Notes under the pieces: generated by a model
What the model was told of the DNA's origin: nothing
The model's database searches: none
The model's input: only the letters and a program-made list of their open reading frames with translations
Origin: Bacteroides fragilis NCTC 9343
GTDB taxonomy: Bacteria; Bacteroidota; Bacteroidia; Bacteroidales; Bacteroidaceae
Direction: 5' to 3'
Length of the DNA stretch: 64,000 nucleotides
NCBI RefSeq assembly: GCF_000025985.1
Contig: NC_003228.3
Span: forward strand, 1,240,001 to 1,304,000
Made by a program: the position numbers and the translations under genes
Shown: one piece after another, positions 1 through 9,181 of the stretch
Layout of the letters: each line of letters opens with the position of its first letter
How positions within the stretch are numbered: position 1 is the stretch's first letter

Positions 1-59
1 CATCTTTGCAGATAGATTTTTAGTGTTGAAAGGATTAAATAGAATATTAAACTATAATA

Positions 60-1334
60 ATGGTAGGATATAAACAGACACTTTGTGCGCTTCTGCTCAC
101 GATATTATTACCCGGAGTGGCAATCGCTCAAAATAATACAAACTCTCCTTATACACGATATGGCTATGGTCAGTTGGCTGATCAGTCATTTGCAAACAGT
201 AAAGCAATGGGAGGGATCGCTTACGGATTGCGCGATGGATCACATATCAATCCGTTGAATCCTGCTTCTTATACGGCTATTGATTCGTTGACCTTTCTTT
301 TTGACGGAGGGTTTTCGATGCAAAATACAAACTTTAGTAGTGAAGGCACCAAGTTGAATGCGAAAAATTCAAGTTTTGACTACATAGCGATGCAGTTTCG
401 TCTACACCAGCGCGTGGCCATGAGTATCGGTCTGCTGCCCTATTCGAGTGTAGGCTATAATATGGCCAAGGCGAACAACGACGTTGCGTCGGAAGAAGCG
501 CGGAGCGTCACTTCATTTGCCGGAGACGGAGGCTTGCATCAGCTTTACGTAGGTTTGGGAGTGAAGGTGCTGAAAAACCTTTCAGTCGGCGCCAACGTAT
601 CGTACTTTTGGGGGGAGATCACGCGTCAGGCGCGTATTACTTTTCCTTATAATGACAACGCTTTTGCTTTTCAGCATGTAGACTATTTGTCCGTGCGCGA
701 TTATAAGCTGGACTTCGGCGCGCAATACACACAGCAGCTGGGTAGGAAGCATGCGGTTACATTAGGTGTAGTGTTCTCGCCTAAAAAAGATTTGCATAAC
801 GAAGCTTATGTACAAAGATCGACGCTTACGAACTCCAACAGCACGCAGGCCGTCACTACGAATACGGTCGATACGGTGGCTACCTTTGGAATGCCCAATA
901 GCTTTGGGGTGGGACTTACGTACGAGTATGACAAACGTCTGATCGTGGGAGCTGATTTTAATTTGCAGAAGTGGGGCGACGTGACCTATATGAATCAGCC
1001 GAATGCTTTTTGTGATGCGATGAAAATTTCAGTGGGTGCCGAGTATATGCCGAGTCGTTTCTCGCGTAGTTATCTGGCGCATATCAAATACCGCGTCGGA
1101 GGATATTATTCGGAACCTTATTATAAAATAGGAGGGGAGAGAGCCTCTCGTGAGTATGGAGTAACGGCCGGTTTGGGATTACCTCTTCCGGGTTCACGCT
1201 CGCTAATCAACGTTTCGGCTCAATATATTAAAGTACATGGTCTGAAAGCCGGTATGGTAGATGAAAATACATTGCGTTTGAGCATCGGAATCACGTTCAA
1301 TGAAGGCTGGTTCTTCAAACGTAAAGTTAAATAA
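60..1334 (+). CDS. Outer-membrane beta-barrel protein, FadL/OmpP1-like
   Basis: Predicted secreted protein of 424 residues. Residues 1-23 form a signal peptide (hydrophobic core, then GVAIAQ). The rest is a run of alternating hydrophobic and polar strands with many aromatic residues, typical of a Bacteroidetes outer-membrane barrel. The stretch around GGIAYGLRDGSHINPLNPAS looks like the conserved N-terminal hatch of FadL-like proteins. It begins a + strand run followed at 45 bases by a TPR protein and then LptC, so a role in envelope biogenesis or transport is plausible. The substrate cannot be read from sequence. The start at 60 is the only one that keeps the signal peptide. Family is inferred by fold pattern only. 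Confidence 0.75.
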   Translation: MVGYKQTLCALLLTILLPGVAIAQNNTNSPYTRYGYGQLADQSFANSKAMGGIAYGLRDGSHINPLNPASYTAIDSLTFLFDGGFSMQNTNFSSEGTKLNAKNSSFDYIAMQFRLHQRVAMSIGLLPYSSVGYNMAKANNDVASEEARSVTSFAGDGGLHQLYVGLGVKVLKNLSVGANVSYFWGEITRQARITFPYNDNAFAFQHVDYLSVRDYKLDFGAQYTQQLGRKHAVTLGVVFSPKKDLHNEAYVQRSTLTNSNSTQAVTTNTVDTVATFGMPNSFGVGLTYEYDKRLIVGADFNLQKWGDVTYMNQPNAFCDAMKISVGAEYMPSRFSRSYLAHIKYRVGGYYSEPYYKIGGERASREYGVTAGLGLPLPGSRSLINVSAQYIKVHGLKAGMVDENTLRLSIGITFNEGWFFKRKVK

Positions 1335-1379
1335 TAGAGAGAATAGACGGTATTATATAACAACTAAAATTTAGATACA

Positions 1380-2705
1380 ATGAAAATTAAAACGCTTGTG
1401 GCTGTGTTGTTTCTTTCGGCGGGAGCAACAACTGTGGTAGCACAGGACGACGCTAATTGTAATTCGAACAGTAGTATTTCTCACGAAGCAGTGAAAGCTG
1501 GTAACTTTAAAGATGCTTATACTCCGTGGAAAGCTGTTTTGGAGAACTGCCCGACTCTTCGTTTCTATACCTTCACAGACGGTTATAAAATTCTGAAAGG
1601 GTTGCTGGGGCAGATCAAAGACAGAAACTCTGCAGAATACAAAAAGTATTTTGATGAGTTGATGAATACGCACGATTTGCGTATGAAGTATACTCAGGAA
1701 TTCTTGGGAAAAGGTGTAAAAGTATCGTCGGAAGATGAAGCACTGGGCATTAAAGCTGTCGATTATATTGCATTTGCTCCGAAGGTGGATGTAAATCAAG
1801 CTTATGATTGGTTGAAAAAATCGGTGGACGCTGCGAAAGCTGAGTCTGCAGCTGCTACATTGTTCTATTTCTTGCAGATGTCTCACGATAAACTGAAAGA
1901 AGATCCGGCTCACAAAGAGCAGTTTATTCAGGACTATCTGGCTGCATCCGAATATGCAGACGATGCTATAGCTGCTGCTGATAAAGAGAGTGTGAAGAAA
2001 GCTTTCGGAGGTATCAAAGATAATCTGGTAGCTCTGTTCATTAACAGCGGTACTGCCGATTGCGAATCACTGCAAGGTATCTATGGACCTAAGGTAGAAA
2101 CGAATCAGACTGATTTGAATTATTTGAAGAAAGTCATCAGCATTATGAAGATGATGAAGTGTACGGATAGCGACGCTTATCAGCAGGCTTCATTCTATGT
2201 ATACAAGATTGAGCCTTCGGCTGAGGCTGCTACCGGATGTGCATACCAGGCCTATAAGAAAGGGGATATCGATGGTTCTGTGAAGTTCTTTGACGAAGCG
2301 ATCAACCTTGAGACAGACAATGCAAAGAAAGCAGAAAAGGCTTATGCTGCTGCCAGTGTTTTGACTACTGCCAAGAAATTGTCTCAGGCAAGATCTTATG
2401 CTCAGAAAGCAATCAGCTTCAATGAAAACTATGGTGCTCCTTATATCCTTATCGCTAACTTGTATGCTATGAGTCCTAACTGGAGTGATGAATCGGCTTT
2501 GAACAAGTGTACTTATTTTGCTGTTATCGACAAATTGCAGAAAGCTAAATCTGTAGATCCGAGTGTAACAGAAGAAGTTAACAAAATGATCAGCAGATAT
2601 TCCGCTTATACTCCGCAGGCTAAAGACTTGTTTATGTTGGGCTACAAAGCCGGCGACCGCATCACTATCGGTGGTTGGATTGGAGAGTCTACAACGATCA
2701 GATAA
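1380..2705 (+). CDS. Secreted TPR-repeat protein
   Basis: 441-residue protein with a signal peptide (residues 1-21, cleavage after VVAQ). It is helical throughout, with TPR-like repeats most evident at about residues 285-365 (AYKKGDIDGSVKFFDEAI, then a second helix pair ending LIANLYA). It carries several Cys in the exported part. TPR proteins scaffold complexes, and this one would act in the periplasm or at the inner face of the outer membrane. It lies 45 bases after the barrel gene and 4 bases before lptC, so the three are probably co-transcribed. Partner unknown. Confidence 0.8.
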   Translation: MKIKTLVAVLFLSAGATTVVAQDDANCNSNSSISHEAVKAGNFKDAYTPWKAVLENCPTLRFYTFTDGYKILKGLLGQIKDRNSAEYKKYFDELMNTHDLRMKYTQEFLGKGVKVSSEDEALGIKAVDYIAFAPKVDVNQAYDWLKKSVDAAKAESAAATLFYFLQMSHDKLKEDPAHKEQFIQDYLAASEYADDAIAAADKESVKKAFGGIKDNLVALFINSGTADCESLQGIYGPKVETNQTDLNYLKKVISIMKMMKCTDSDAYQQASFYVYKIEPSAEAATGCAYQAYKKGDIDGSVKFFDEAINLETDNAKKAEKAYAAASVLTTAKKLSQARSYAQKAISFNENYGAPYILIANLYAMSPNWSDESALNKCTYFAVIDKLQKAKSVDPSVTEEVNKMISRYSAYTPQAKDLFMLGYKAGDRITIGGWIGESTTIR

Positions 2706-2709
2706 ATCT

Positions 2710-3327
2710 ATGTTGCGACAACAAAGTAACAGTTTATTAAATAAAAGTTTGAGCATAACAATTGTCTTCGGGGCAATTGTTGTGCTTCTTTTATTTTCTT
2801 CCTGTGGCGGGAGAAATAAGGCGATGGCCGATGCCATTACCGAGCGGGATTCACTGCCTGTTATGGATACACGGGGGGTAACGACCCTTATATCCGATTC
2901 CGGTGTCACACGTTACCGGGTCAACACTGAAGAATGGTTGATCTTTGATAAGAAGAAACCCTCGTATTGGGCTTTTGAGAAGGGCATTTATCTGGAACAG
3001 TTCGATTCGCTATTTCATATAGATGCGAGTATAAAGGCGGATACGGCTTATTATTATGATCGTGACCGGCTTTGGAAACTTATTGGAAATGTAGATATTA
3101 AGAGTCTGAAGGGCGATCATGTGACCACCGAGTTGTTATATTGGAATGAAGCCACCAAGAAAGTGTATACCGATAAGTTTGTCCGGATGGAAAAACCGGA
3201 TCAGATTATGACCGGATATGGCTTTGAGTCAGACGATCAGTTTATGAAGCCGGTTGTTCATAACATATCCGGTATAGTATATATCGATGAAGATGCCGAA
3301 AAGGCAAAAACAGATTCTGTAAACTAA
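2710..3327 (+). CDS. lptC: LPS export periplasmic protein LptC (lipoprotein form)
   Basis: LptC bridges the LptBFG inner-membrane transporter to the periplasmic LptA bridge in lipopolysaccharide export. The ATG at 2710 (205 residues) is preferred over an in-frame ATG at 2671, because that one would overlap the TPR gene and place a charged stretch before the membrane segment. The protein has a hydrophobic segment at residues 13-30 ending in a lipobox-like LLFSSC, so it may be lipid-anchored, unlike the E. coli single-pass protein. The beta-jellyroll LptC core follows (AFEKGIYLEQFD, then repeated strands with ADTAYYYDRDRLWKLIGNV). It ends 2 bases before the next gene. Confidence 0.85.
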   Translation: MLRQQSNSLLNKSLSITIVFGAIVVLLLFSSCGGRNKAMADAITERDSLPVMDTRGVTTLISDSGVTRYRVNTEEWLIFDKKKPSYWAFEKGIYLEQFDSLFHIDASIKADTAYYYDRDRLWKLIGNVDIKSLKGDHVTTELLYWNEATKKVYTDKFVRMEKPDQIMTGYGFESDDQFMKPVVHNISGIVYIDEDAEKAKTDSVN

Positions 3328-3329
3328 CT

Positions 3330-4586
3330 ATGAGCATCATTATTTACCTGTTGATTACGATGGCATTTTCTGCTTTCTTTTCGGGAATGGAGATTGCTTT
3401 TGTTTCGGTAGACAAACTTCGTTTTGAAATGGACCGGAAAGGAGGGGTATCATCGCGTATCCTTTCGCTATTCTTCCGGAATCCCAATGATTTTATTTCG
3501 ACCATGCTGGTCGGGAATAACATCGCTCTGGTTATCTATGGTATATTGATGGCACAGATTATCGGCGACAATTTGCTGGCCGGATGGATCACCAATCATT
3601 TTGTAATGGTATTGGTACAGACCGTGATCTCCACACTGATCATCTTGGTGACAGGAGAGTTTCTGCCCAAAACGCTTTTTAAGATCAATCCCAATCTGGC
3701 CCTGAATGTCTGTGCAGTTCCTCTTTTCATCTGTTATGTTGTTCTCTATCCTATATCTAAATTTTCGTCGGGAGTCTCTTACCTCTTTCTTCGCCTGTTT
3801 GGGATGAAAGTGAACAAGGAAGCCTCTGCGAAAGCCTTTGGTAAGGTAGATCTGGATTATTTTGTCCAGTCGAGTATAGACAATGCCGAAAGTGAGGAAA
3901 CTCTGGACACGGAAGTGAAAATCTTTCAGAATGCACTCGACTTCTCGGCGGTCAAGATACGCGACTGCATCGTTCCACGGACAGAAGTGGTAGCTGTTGC
4001 GCTGGATACATCCCTTGAAGAACTTAAAGGCCGGTTTGTTGAGTCCGGTATATCAAAAATAATTGTCTACGATGGTAATATAGATAATGTGGTGGGATAC
4101 ATTCATTCGTCCGAAATGTTTCGTAGCCCGAAAGATTGGCGCAATCATGTGAAAGAAGTTCCCATTGTGCCTGAAACGATGGCGGCCCATAAACTGATGA
4201 AGCTGTTTATGCAACAGAAAAAGACCATTGCCGTGGTAGTGGATGAATTTGGAGGAACTTCGGGTATTGTCAGCCTTGAAGACCTTGTTGAAGAAATTTT
4301 CGGTGACATCGAAGACGAACACGACAACACTTCCTATATTTGTAAGCAGATCGGTGAGCATGAATACGTGCTTTCAGCCCGTTTGGAAATAGAAAAAGTA
4401 AACGAAACTTTTAATCTGGAGCTTCCCGAATCCGATGACTATCTAACGGTGGGAGGATTAATCTTGAATCAATACCAGAGCTTTCCGAAATTGCACGAAT
4501 TGGTCTCTGTCGGTAAATATCAGTTTAAGATAATTAAGGTTACAGCAACGAAAATCGAACTTGTCCGACTGAAAGTAATGGAATAA
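3330..4586 (+). CDS. CorC/HlyC-family CNNM-CBS membrane protein (GldE-like)
   Basis: 418 residues. The N-terminal CNNM domain (about 1-190) has four hydrophobic segments and the FSGMEIAF signature. A pair of CBS domains follows (about 205-330, with DCIVPRTEVVAV and VVDEFGGTSGIVSLEDLVEE), then the C-terminal CorC_HlyC domain (about 345-418). The family is linked to Mg2+/Co2+ efflux or tolerance. Bacteroidetes members include GldE, needed for gliding and stabilisation of GldD, but a non-gliding Bacteroides would use it for ion homeostasis. Two bases separate it from lptC, so the genes are likely co-transcribed. The old 'hemolysin' label is not supported. Confidence 0.88.
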   Translation: MSIIIYLLITMAFSAFFSGMEIAFVSVDKLRFEMDRKGGVSSRILSLFFRNPNDFISTMLVGNNIALVIYGILMAQIIGDNLLAGWITNHFVMVLVQTVISTLIILVTGEFLPKTLFKINPNLALNVCAVPLFICYVVLYPISKFSSGVSYLFLRLFGMKVNKEASAKAFGKVDLDYFVQSSIDNAESEETLDTEVKIFQNALDFSAVKIRDCIVPRTEVVAVALDTSLEELKGRFVESGISKIIVYDGNIDNVVGYIHSSEMFRSPKDWRNHVKEVPIVPETMAAHKLMKLFMQQKKTIAVVVDEFGGTSGIVSLEDLVEEIFGDIEDEHDNTSYICKQIGEHEYVLSARLEIEKVNETFNLELPESDDYLTVGGLILNQYQSFPKLHELVSVGKYQFKIIKVTATKIELVRLKVME

Positions 4587-4641
4587 TGATCGATAGCTGT
4601 AATTTTTTAGCTAATAAATAGATGCATATTAGCATTTTTTG

Positions 4642-4649
4642 TATCTTCG
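4642..4649 (+). promoter_or_regulatory. Probable -7 promoter box for the PpiD-like gene
   Basis: TATCTTCG matches the Bacteroides -7 consensus TAnnTTTG at seven of eight positions and lies 58 bases before the start codon. No clear TTTG occurs at the expected -33 distance, so this is a weak to moderate call. Confidence 0.4.
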
Positions 4650-4706
4650 TGCGCTAAAACCAAAGATGAAGAAAATAATAATAACAAATAAATCGTATTA
4701 ATCAAA

Positions 4707-6845
4707 ATGGCAACATTACAAAACATTAGATCCAAAGGACCCCTGTTGGTGATCGTTATTGGTTTGGCTTTGTTTGCTTTCATTGCGGGCGATGCCTGGA
4801 AAGTTCTCCAGCCACACCAATCGCATGATGTAGGCGAAGTCAATGGAGAAACTCTTTCTGCTCAGGACTACCAGAACATGGTAGAAGAATATACCGAGGT
4901 TATCAAGTTCTCAAGCGGAATGAGTTCATTGAATGATGAACAGACCAATCAGGTGAAAGACGAAGTATGGCGTAGCTATGTGAACAATAAACTGATTGAA
5001 AAAGAAGCGAAGAAGCTCGGTATTACTGTTTCGAAGGCTGAAATTCAATCAATCATTAACGAAGGTGTGAATCCGTTGCTGCAGCAGACTCCGTTCCGCA
5101 ATCCTCAAACGGGCGCTTTCGATAAAGATATGTTGAAGAAATTCTTGGCTGACTACTCTAAAATGGACAAGACCAAGATGCCGTCTCAATATGTGGAATA
5201 CTATGAAGGAATGCACAAACTTTGGTCATTTGTAGAAAAGACACTGATCCAGAGCCGTTTGGCGGAAAAATACCAGGCACTGGTGACTAAAGCTCTTTTC
5301 TCTAATCCGGTTGAGGCACAGGATGCATTCGACGCAAGAGTAAACCAGTCGGATGTTCTGTTGGCTGCTGTTCCTTATTCTTCTATTGTAGACTCTACTA
5401 TCACAGTGAAAGAGTCTGAACTGAAAGATCTCTATAACAAGAAGAAAGAACAGTTCAAACAATATGTTGAAACACGCAACATCAAATACATCGATGTACA
5501 GGTGATAGCCAGTGCAGAAGACAGAGCTGCTATCCAGCAGGAAGTGACTGATTATACAAACCAACTGGCTACTGCCAATGGTGATTATACTACTTTCATC
5601 CGTTCTACCGGATCGGAATATCCGTATGTTGATTTGTACTATACCAAGAAAGCTTTCCCGTCAGATGTAGTTGCACGCATGGATTCAGCTTCGATTGGAC
5701 AAGTATATGGCCCTTACTACAATGCAGGCGACAATACTATCAATTCGTTCAAGGTGTTGTCTAAAGTGGCTGCTGCCGATTCTGTGCAGTTCCGTCAGAT
5801 TCAGGTTTACACAGAAGACGCTGCTAAAACAAAAGCTTTGGCTGACAGCATCTATACTGCTATTAAGGGTGGGGCCGACTTTACAGCTTTGGCTAAGAAG
5901 TACGGACAAACAGGTGAATCCAACTGGATTTCGTCTGCTAACTACGAAAATGCACAGGTTGATGGCGATAACTTGAAATTTATCAGCACTATCAACAATC
6001 TGGGAGTAAACGAACTCTCTAACGTAGCCTTGGGACAAGGCAATATCATTTTGCAGGTGACTGATAAGAAAGCTGTGAAAGATAAATATAAAGTTGCCGT
6101 TATCAAGCGTGCGGTTGAGTTCAGCAAAGAAACTTATAATAAAGCTTATAATGAATTCAGCCAGTTTATTGCAGCTAACCCGACAGTAGACAAGGTTGCG
6201 GCCAATGCTGAAGAATCAGGCTATAAATTGCTCGAAAGAAATGATCTGTATAGCTCAGAACACGGAATCGGTGGTATCAGAGGGACTAAAGAAGCACTGA
6301 AATGGGCCTTTGCTGCAAAACCGGGTGAAGTTTCCGGCTTATATGAATGTGGCGAAAGCGACCGCATGTTGGTTGTTGGTCTGGTTAGCGTGATCGAAGA
6401 AGGTTATCGTCCTTTGGCCCAGGTTCAGGATCAGTTGAGAGCTGAAATCATTCGTGATAAGAAAGCTGAGAAGATCATGGCCGACATGAAGGCTGCCAAT
6501 GCAACTACAATTGCCCAGTACACATCGATGGCCAATGCAGTAAGTGATTCTGTAAAACACGTAACATTTGCAGCGCCTGCTTATGTAGCCGCTTTGCGTA
6601 GTAGTGAGCCGCTGGTAGGCGCATACGCTTCGGTTTCGGATATCAATAAGCTGAGCGCTCCTATCAAGGGTAATGGCGGTGTGTTTGTGTTGCAGGTATA
6701 TGCCAAAGATAAGCTGAACGAAACATTCGATGCCCAATCAGAAGAGGCTACATTGGAAAACATGCATGCCCGTCTGGCAAGTCGTTTTATGAACGATCTT
6801 TATCTGAAAGGCGATGTAAAAGATAAACGATACCTGTTCTTCTAA
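4707..6845 (+). CDS. PpiD/SurA-like peptidyl-prolyl isomerase, membrane anchored
   Basis: 712-residue periplasmic folding factor. A single N-terminal membrane segment (residues 11-30, LLVIVIGLALFAFIAG) anchors it. A SurA-N/PpiD-like helical chaperone region follows (about 40-230), then a parvulin-type domain around residues 350-460 (VQFRQIQVYTEDAAKTKALA, GADFTALAKKYGQTGESNW). A second parvulin-like segment follows, and the C-terminus ends in FF. PpiD-type proteins hold newly secreted outer-membrane proteins at the Sec exit, which suits a block containing lptC, lptE and secG. It is preceded by its own -7 box and followed by a strong terminator, so it can be a single-gene unit. Confidence 0.88.
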   Translation: MATLQNIRSKGPLLVIVIGLALFAFIAGDAWKVLQPHQSHDVGEVNGETLSAQDYQNMVEEYTEVIKFSSGMSSLNDEQTNQVKDEVWRSYVNNKLIEKEAKKLGITVSKAEIQSIINEGVNPLLQQTPFRNPQTGAFDKDMLKKFLADYSKMDKTKMPSQYVEYYEGMHKLWSFVEKTLIQSRLAEKYQALVTKALFSNPVEAQDAFDARVNQSDVLLAAVPYSSIVDSTITVKESELKDLYNKKKEQFKQYVETRNIKYIDVQVIASAEDRAAIQQEVTDYTNQLATANGDYTTFIRSTGSEYPYVDLYYTKKAFPSDVVARMDSASIGQVYGPYYNAGDNTINSFKVLSKVAAADSVQFRQIQVYTEDAAKTKALADSIYTAIKGGADFTALAKKYGQTGESNWISSANYENAQVDGDNLKFISTINNLGVNELSNVALGQGNIILQVTDKKAVKDKYKVAVIKRAVEFSKETYNKAYNEFSQFIAANPTVDKVAANAEESGYKLLERNDLYSSEHGIGGIRGTKEALKWAFAAKPGEVSGLYECGESDRMLVVGLVSVIEEGYRPLAQVQDQLRAEIIRDKKAEKIMADMKAANATTIAQYTSMANAVSDSVKHVTFAAPAYVAALRSSEPLVGAYASVSDINKLSAPIKGNGGVFVLQVYAKDKLNETFDAQSEEATLENMHARLASRFMNDLYLKGDVKDKRYLFF

Positions 6846-6884
6846 AAACGGATTTGTTTTTTAGATAACATCGTTTTAATATAC

Positions 6885-6919
6885 GAAAGGCTGTTCCGCA
6901 CGGAACGGCCTTTCTTTTT
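6885..6919 (+). terminator. Rho-independent terminator after the PpiD-like gene
   Basis: A 14-bp stem (6885-6898 with 6901-6914, one G-U pair) closes on a 2-base loop and is followed by TTTTT. It sits 40 bases after the stop codon. Confidence 0.9.
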
Positions 6920-6985
6920 GCTATCTCTTTCCCTCTTCCTATTAACTTTTGTCCCTTCTCTTTTTTAAAATCGACTTTTATTCCT

Positions 6986-6993
6986 TACATTTG
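6986..6993 (+). promoter_or_regulatory. -7 promoter box upstream of rlmN
   Basis: TACATTTG is a full match to TAnnTTTG and lies 29 bases before the rlmN ATG. The nearest TTTG (6948) is too far upstream to be the -33 element, so only the -7 box is supported. Confidence 0.5.
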
Positions 6994-7021
6994 CATGAAT
7001 AAATAAATATTTGTAGTAAAT

Positions 7022-8056
7022 ATGCCCAAATATCCGCTTTTAGGAATGACCCTTACCGAATTGCAATCTGTCACCAAAGATTTGGGGATGCCTGCTTTTG
7101 CAGCCAAACAGATCGCTTCCTGGTTATACGATAAAAAAGTGACTTCTATTGATGAAATGACCAATCTGTCGTTGAAGCATAGAGAGTTGCTCAAGGGAGA
7201 GTATGATTTGGGGATATCCGCGCCTGTTGATGAGATGCGTTCCGTAGATGGTACGGTGAAGTATCTTTATCAGGTGAGTGACAATCATTTTGTTGAAGCG
7301 GTGTATATTCCGGACGAGGATCGGGCGACATTGTGCGTGTCTTCTCAGGTAGGCTGTAAAATGAACTGTAAGTTCTGCATGACGGGTAAACAAGGATTTA
7401 CCGCAAGTCTGACAGCCAATCAGATCTTGAATCAAATCGCAGCATTGCCAGAGCGGGATAAGTTGACTAATGTCGTGATGATGGGGATGGGCGAGCCTCT
7501 CGATAATTTGGATGAAGTATTAAAAGCACTGCATATCCTGACCGCTTCGTATGGATACGGATGGAGCCCCAAGCGTATTACTTTGTCGTCTGTAGGATTG
7601 CGGAAAGGACTTCAACGCTTTATTGAAGAAAGCGAATGTCATCTGGCTATCAGCCTGCATTCTCCTTTTCCTTCACAACGTTCTGAGCTGATGCCGGCCG
7701 AAAGGGCTTTCTCGATTAAAGAAATGGTCGATCTGTTAAAAAACTATGATTTTAGTAAACAGCGCAGACTTTCGTTTGAATACATTGTTTTTAAGGGCGT
7801 CAATGATTCGCTGATTTATGCTAAGGAGCTGTTGAAATTGCTGCGTGGGCTTGACTGCCGGGTGAACTTAATCCGGTTTCATGCCATTCCTGGGGTAGAC
7901 CTCGAGGGTGCCGGTATGGAGACTATGACGTCATTTCGTGACTACCTGACCTCACATGGACTGTTCACTACCATTCGGGCTTCCCGGGGAGAAGATATTT
8001 TTGCCGCTTGCGGGATGTTATCGACGGCTAAACAGGAGGAGAGTAACAAGAATTAA
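7022..8056 (+). CDS. rlmN: Dual-specificity 23S rRNA/tRNA methyltransferase RlmN
   Basis: Radical-SAM enzyme that methylates C2 of A2503 in 23S rRNA and, in E. coli, A37 of some tRNAs, via a methyl-Cys intermediate. The cluster motif CKMNCKFC gives C112, C116 and C119 as 4Fe-4S ligands. GMGEPLDN is the SAM-binding GGE-like motif, and the catalytic second Cys lies near the C-terminus in FAACGML. Length (344) is normal. It is preceded by the terminator of the PpiD-like gene and its own -7 box, and followed at 74 bases by the DUF4837 lipoprotein gene. Confidence 0.97.
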   Translation: MPKYPLLGMTLTELQSVTKDLGMPAFAAKQIASWLYDKKVTSIDEMTNLSLKHRELLKGEYDLGISAPVDEMRSVDGTVKYLYQVSDNHFVEAVYIPDEDRATLCVSSQVGCKMNCKFCMTGKQGFTASLTANQILNQIAALPERDKLTNVVMMGMGEPLDNLDEVLKALHILTASYGYGWSPKRITLSSVGLRKGLQRFIEESECHLAISLHSPFPSQRSELMPAERAFSIKEMVDLLKNYDFSKQRRLSFEYIVFKGVNDSLIYAKELLKLLRGLDCRVNLIRFHAIPGVDLEGAGMETMTSFRDYLTSHGLFTTIRASRGEDIFAACGMLSTAKQEESNKN

Positions 8057-8130
8057 TATAAATTATCAGCACATTGGATGAAAGTATACGACCATTTCGT
8101 AGATTTGTGAAAACATTAAAATTGATGCAT

Positions 8131-9177
8131 ATGAAAAAGTACCTGTTTTACCTCAGTATGGCTCTTGTAGCAGTAGTGTTGTTTTCTTGTAAAAGCGGCA
8201 AGAAAAGTGTGTTTACTCCAACTTCCAGCGGACGTGCTTATGAAGTCCTCGTTGTGGTTGAGAAGCCTGTGTGGGAGCGTCCTGCCGGTAGAGCTTTGTA
8301 CAATGTGCTCGATACAGATGTGCCCGGACTTCCGCAATCGGAACGTTCGTTCAGGATCATGTCTACTTCTCCCAAAGATTTTGATGCGATCCTGAAGTTG
8401 GTGCGCAACATTATTATCGTAGATATACAGGACATTTATACCCAACCTAAATTCAAGTATGCCAAGGATGTATATGCATCTCCCCAGATGATTTTGACTA
8501 TTCAGGCTCCGGACGAGGCATCGTTTGAGAAGTTTGTCGAAGAGAACAAACAGCCGATTATAGACTTCTTTACCCGTGCCGAAATGAACCGTCAGATCTC
8601 TTTCCTGGAGAAAAATCATAATGACTATATTTCGACGAAAGTAGGTAGCATGTTCAACAGTGATATCTGGCTTCCGGCCGAACTGAGCAGTTCGAAGACA
8701 GGAGAAGACTTTTTCTGGGCAGGTACTAATGCCGCTACCGGAGACCAGAACTTTGTAATCTACTCTTACCCGTATACAGATAAGGATACCTTTACGAAAG
8801 AGTTCTTTATCCATAAGCGAGATTCAGTGATGAAGGCTAATATTCCGGGTGCCAAAGAGGGTATGTACATGGCGACTGATTCGTCTACCGTAGAGGTTCG
8901 TCCGATTGATATTCATGGAGATTACACAATGGAAGCACGCGGACTGTGGCGCATAAAGGGCGATTTCATGGGTGGCCCGTTTGTTTCGCACACCCGTCTG
9001 GATAAAGCCAGCCACCGTATTATCACTACAGAAGTATTTATTTACTCACCCGATAAAATGAAACGTGACCTGATGCGCCGATTGGAAGCATCTCTGTATA
9101 CTTTGCAACTTCCTACCGAGAAGGCGCAGGAACAGATTCCGATGGGCATAGAGCAGGAGGAGAAAACTAACAAATAA
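8131..9177 (+). CDS. DUF4837 family lipoprotein
   Basis: 348 residues from the ATG at 8131. An in-frame ATG at 8074 adds 19 charged residues in front of the signal peptide and is unlikely. The signal peptide ends in VVLFSC, a lipobox, so the product is a lipoprotein. The rest matches the Bacteroidetes DUF4837 pattern (GRAYEVLVVVEKPVWERPAG near the start, then ARGLWRIKGDFMGGPF). Function is unknown. It is followed 4 bases later by pdxA, so it probably shares that transcript. Confidence 0.82.
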   Translation: MKKYLFYLSMALVAVVLFSCKSGKKSVFTPTSSGRAYEVLVVVEKPVWERPAGRALYNVLDTDVPGLPQSERSFRIMSTSPKDFDAILKLVRNIIIVDIQDIYTQPKFKYAKDVYASPQMILTIQAPDEASFEKFVEENKQPIIDFFTRAEMNRQISFLEKNHNDYISTKVGSMFNSDIWLPAELSSSKTGEDFFWAGTNAATGDQNFVIYSYPYTDKDTFTKEFFIHKRDSVMKANIPGAKEGMYMATDSSTVEVRPIDIHGDYTMEARGLWRIKGDFMGGPFVSHTRLDKASHRIITTEVFIYSPDKMKRDLMRRLEASLYTLQLPTEKAQEQIPMGIEQEEKTNK

Positions 9178-9181
9178 CAAA

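Noticed and set aside
3330..4586. Labelling the CorC-like gene a hemolysin
   Set aside because: CNNM and CBS domains indicate an ion-transport related membrane protein; cytolytic activity is a historic label.
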